A DNA stretch of 64,000 bases from Epiperipatus broadwayi (taxonomy: Eukaryota > Onychophora > Udeonychophora > Euonychophora > Peripatidae): NCBI GenBank assembly GCA_028023455.1, contig JAQFVV010006719.1, positions 62,001 through 126,000 of the forward strand. Reading direction: 5' to 3'. Positions 62,690 to 64,000 of this stretch are shown one piece after another. A program made the translations under genes and the position numbers. The notes beneath the pieces were generated by a model. That model was not told where the DNA came from. It made no database searches and was given only the letters and a program-made list of their open reading frames with translations. Position 1 is the first letter of the stretch; every line of letters starts with the position of its first letter.

Positions 62690-63700
62690 TACTGACCACC
62701 TCAAACAATAATATCACCTGCAGATAATAAGAAACATACATGAATGGACTTATGTATAACATGTTTTAGTTCTTTTGTATATTTTGAAGAACATGATTTA
62801 AATAAAAATAAAAAACATGTTTCTACAACAAATAATATTATAAACCTGTAGTTCTGTTTTTGTCCAAATCTCTTTTTATAACATTTCAAATCATAAAGAC
62901 TATCATATACATGAACAAAGAAATGCTTCTTAAATGTATAATATTTCTAATCACAGCAAATAATCACATTTTGCTGTTGAATTATACATATTACTCGTTT
63001 TTGAAGTATATAGGATAAAAAAATTATATATACATACAATGGAGCACTAAACTATACTATATTTTGTTCCAAGCTACCTTGTGTTTAAAGAATATATGTA
63101 TAATAGCTCACCTTGTTTTGATAAATATTGACTAGAATACAATATGCATTGTTTGTTTGTTTTATCAAGAATTTATTATTAGATTATACAGATTTAATTT
63201 TGTCAGCAAGTTTTATATTACAGTTGTATAAACTATTTTCAAGTCATATTTTCTTGTGTAAAAGTTGTTCACCTATTGATTTCCCTGGATAGTGTTACTA
63301 ATTATTTTAACCAGTCAAAGGAGTGCATAATTTTCAAAGTTCAGATATTTATGTTGATTATGTAACAAGTTGAATTAAAGCTCAATTGAGATGCTATGAG
63401 CTGGTCTCTAACTCTAGTTTTTTGAGTTTCTTAAGAAATATCTATGACAGGGACATATTGTTCGGTGCTTGTATTATAGATAAAGATCCCGTTGGATGGC
63501 GCCGTTTTCACGCTAAAACTATAAAATATGAACATTCACGGGCCGTTGATTTTAATAATTTTTGTGTGCTTTTTTGTAATGCGAAAATAAAAACAAAACA
63601 AAATCGTCGTTTATAAATACTATTTTTTATTAACATATACAATTTAAATGATAATAATAAATGTAAAATAAAATCAACAAATTAAAATTTGATTCGTGTT
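62690..63700. other. A+T-rich DNA with one lower-A+T frame
   Basis: The plus-strand frame 63386-63616 (76 codons, …DPVGWRRFHAKTIKYEHSRAVDFNNF…) has a protein-like composition in its middle but matches no family I recognise and has no splice or promoter support. The rest is A+T-rich. Confidence 0.35.
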
Positions 63701-63703
63701 TTT

Positions 63704-63835
63704 CTATCGTATATTTTTTTAATTGTGTTACGGCTTTTTTTTATACATTTTCTATCGGATATTTTTTTACTTGTGTTACGGCTTTTTTTTTATCAATTTT
63801 CTATCGGATATTTTTTTACTTGTGTTACTTTTTTT
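63704..63835 (+). repeat. 48-49 bp minisatellite, nearly three units
   Basis: CTATCGGATATTTTTTTAC, TTGTGTTACGGC and a T-run recur with starts at 63704, 63752 and 63801; the last unit is cut short. Confidence 0.9.
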
Positions 63836-63887
63836 GTTGTTGTTTAACTAAAAAATAATAATCGTAATAAAAGTAAAAGTTGTTACG

Positions 63888-63930
63888 GTTAGATTTAGGG
63901 TTAGTTTAGGGTTAGTTTTAGGGTTAGTGT
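63888..63930 (+). repeat. degenerate telomere-like TTAGGG motifs
   Basis: Three TTAGGG hexamers occur within about 35 bp, joined by TTAG and TTTA spacers. This is an interstitial, degenerate form of the common metazoan telomere unit, not a telomere end. Confidence 0.75.
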
Positions 63931-64000
63931 TCTGTTTGTTTGTAATGCTAAAATAAAATCGTAAGCGTACTCAGACAGAAGAAAGAAACTCAAACTTTTT

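Overview
This is an A+T-rich stretch of animal nuclear DNA that I read as almost entirely repeats and decayed transposable elements. I could not support any intact host gene. The eukaryotic, metazoan reading rests on LINE reverse transcriptases with terminal-repeat debris, tRNA-derived SINEs with target-site duplications, a Penelope-like element with a GIY-YIG endonuclease, a hAT element with a BED-finger remnant, a Merlin-like transposase fragment, and degenerate TTAGGG units near the right edge. The phylum cannot be fixed from this window; a soft-bodied invertebrate is a guess.

Layout: 1-10 kb is A+T-rich with one exon-like patch (about 0.8-1.2 kb), two copies of a hammerhead-bearing repeat (4.2-4.85 kb) and a short SINE (5.85 kb). 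At 10.35 kb lies a C-rich island, followed by a minus-strand Jockey/CR1-like LINE relic (10.9-13.1 kb). At 14.57-15.31 kb is an inverted pair of the hammerhead repeat, and at 16.59-16.77 kb a perfect ATT microsatellite. From 19.2 to 25.5 kb runs a foldback-type element with arms of about 1.4-1.6 kb; its spacer holds a Merlin-like transposase fragment, a SINE with a 16-bp target duplication, and a 490-bp hAT element. A possible pogo-like element spans 27.1-28.5 kb. The 28.9-37.7 kb region is dense in retroelements: four LINE fragments, a SINE, and a Penelope-like element with inverted terminal repeats. 42.7-43.2 and 55.06-55.49 kb hold inverted pairs of a second hammerhead-bearing repeat. 47.5-48.7 kb is another LINE; 50.66-51.35 kb is a palindromic repeat cluster; 52.9-53.5, 56.0-57.2 and 59.1-60.35 kb hold more copies of the first hammerhead repeat; 61.7-62.7 kb is a LINE; the last 300 bp have a short minisatellite and telomere-like motifs.

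The main result is that two unrelated dispersed repeat families each contain what I read as a type I hammerhead self-cleaving ribozyme: a CUGANGA box, a short stem II, GAAA, a very short palindromic stem III, a UA or UC cleavage site, and a two-part stem I with an internal loop. A third, altered version of the same fold lies in the terminal repeats of the Penelope-like element. The first family also carries a tRNA-like pol III box region at its 3' side and occurs as a head-to-tail partial tandem with a 472-487 bp period. The combination resembles known retrozymes and the ribozyme-bearing SINE-like repeats of flatworms, and suggests non-autonomous elements that copy through self-cleaved, possibly circular RNA, perhaps using Penelope-like or LINE enzymes. 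That last step is inference.
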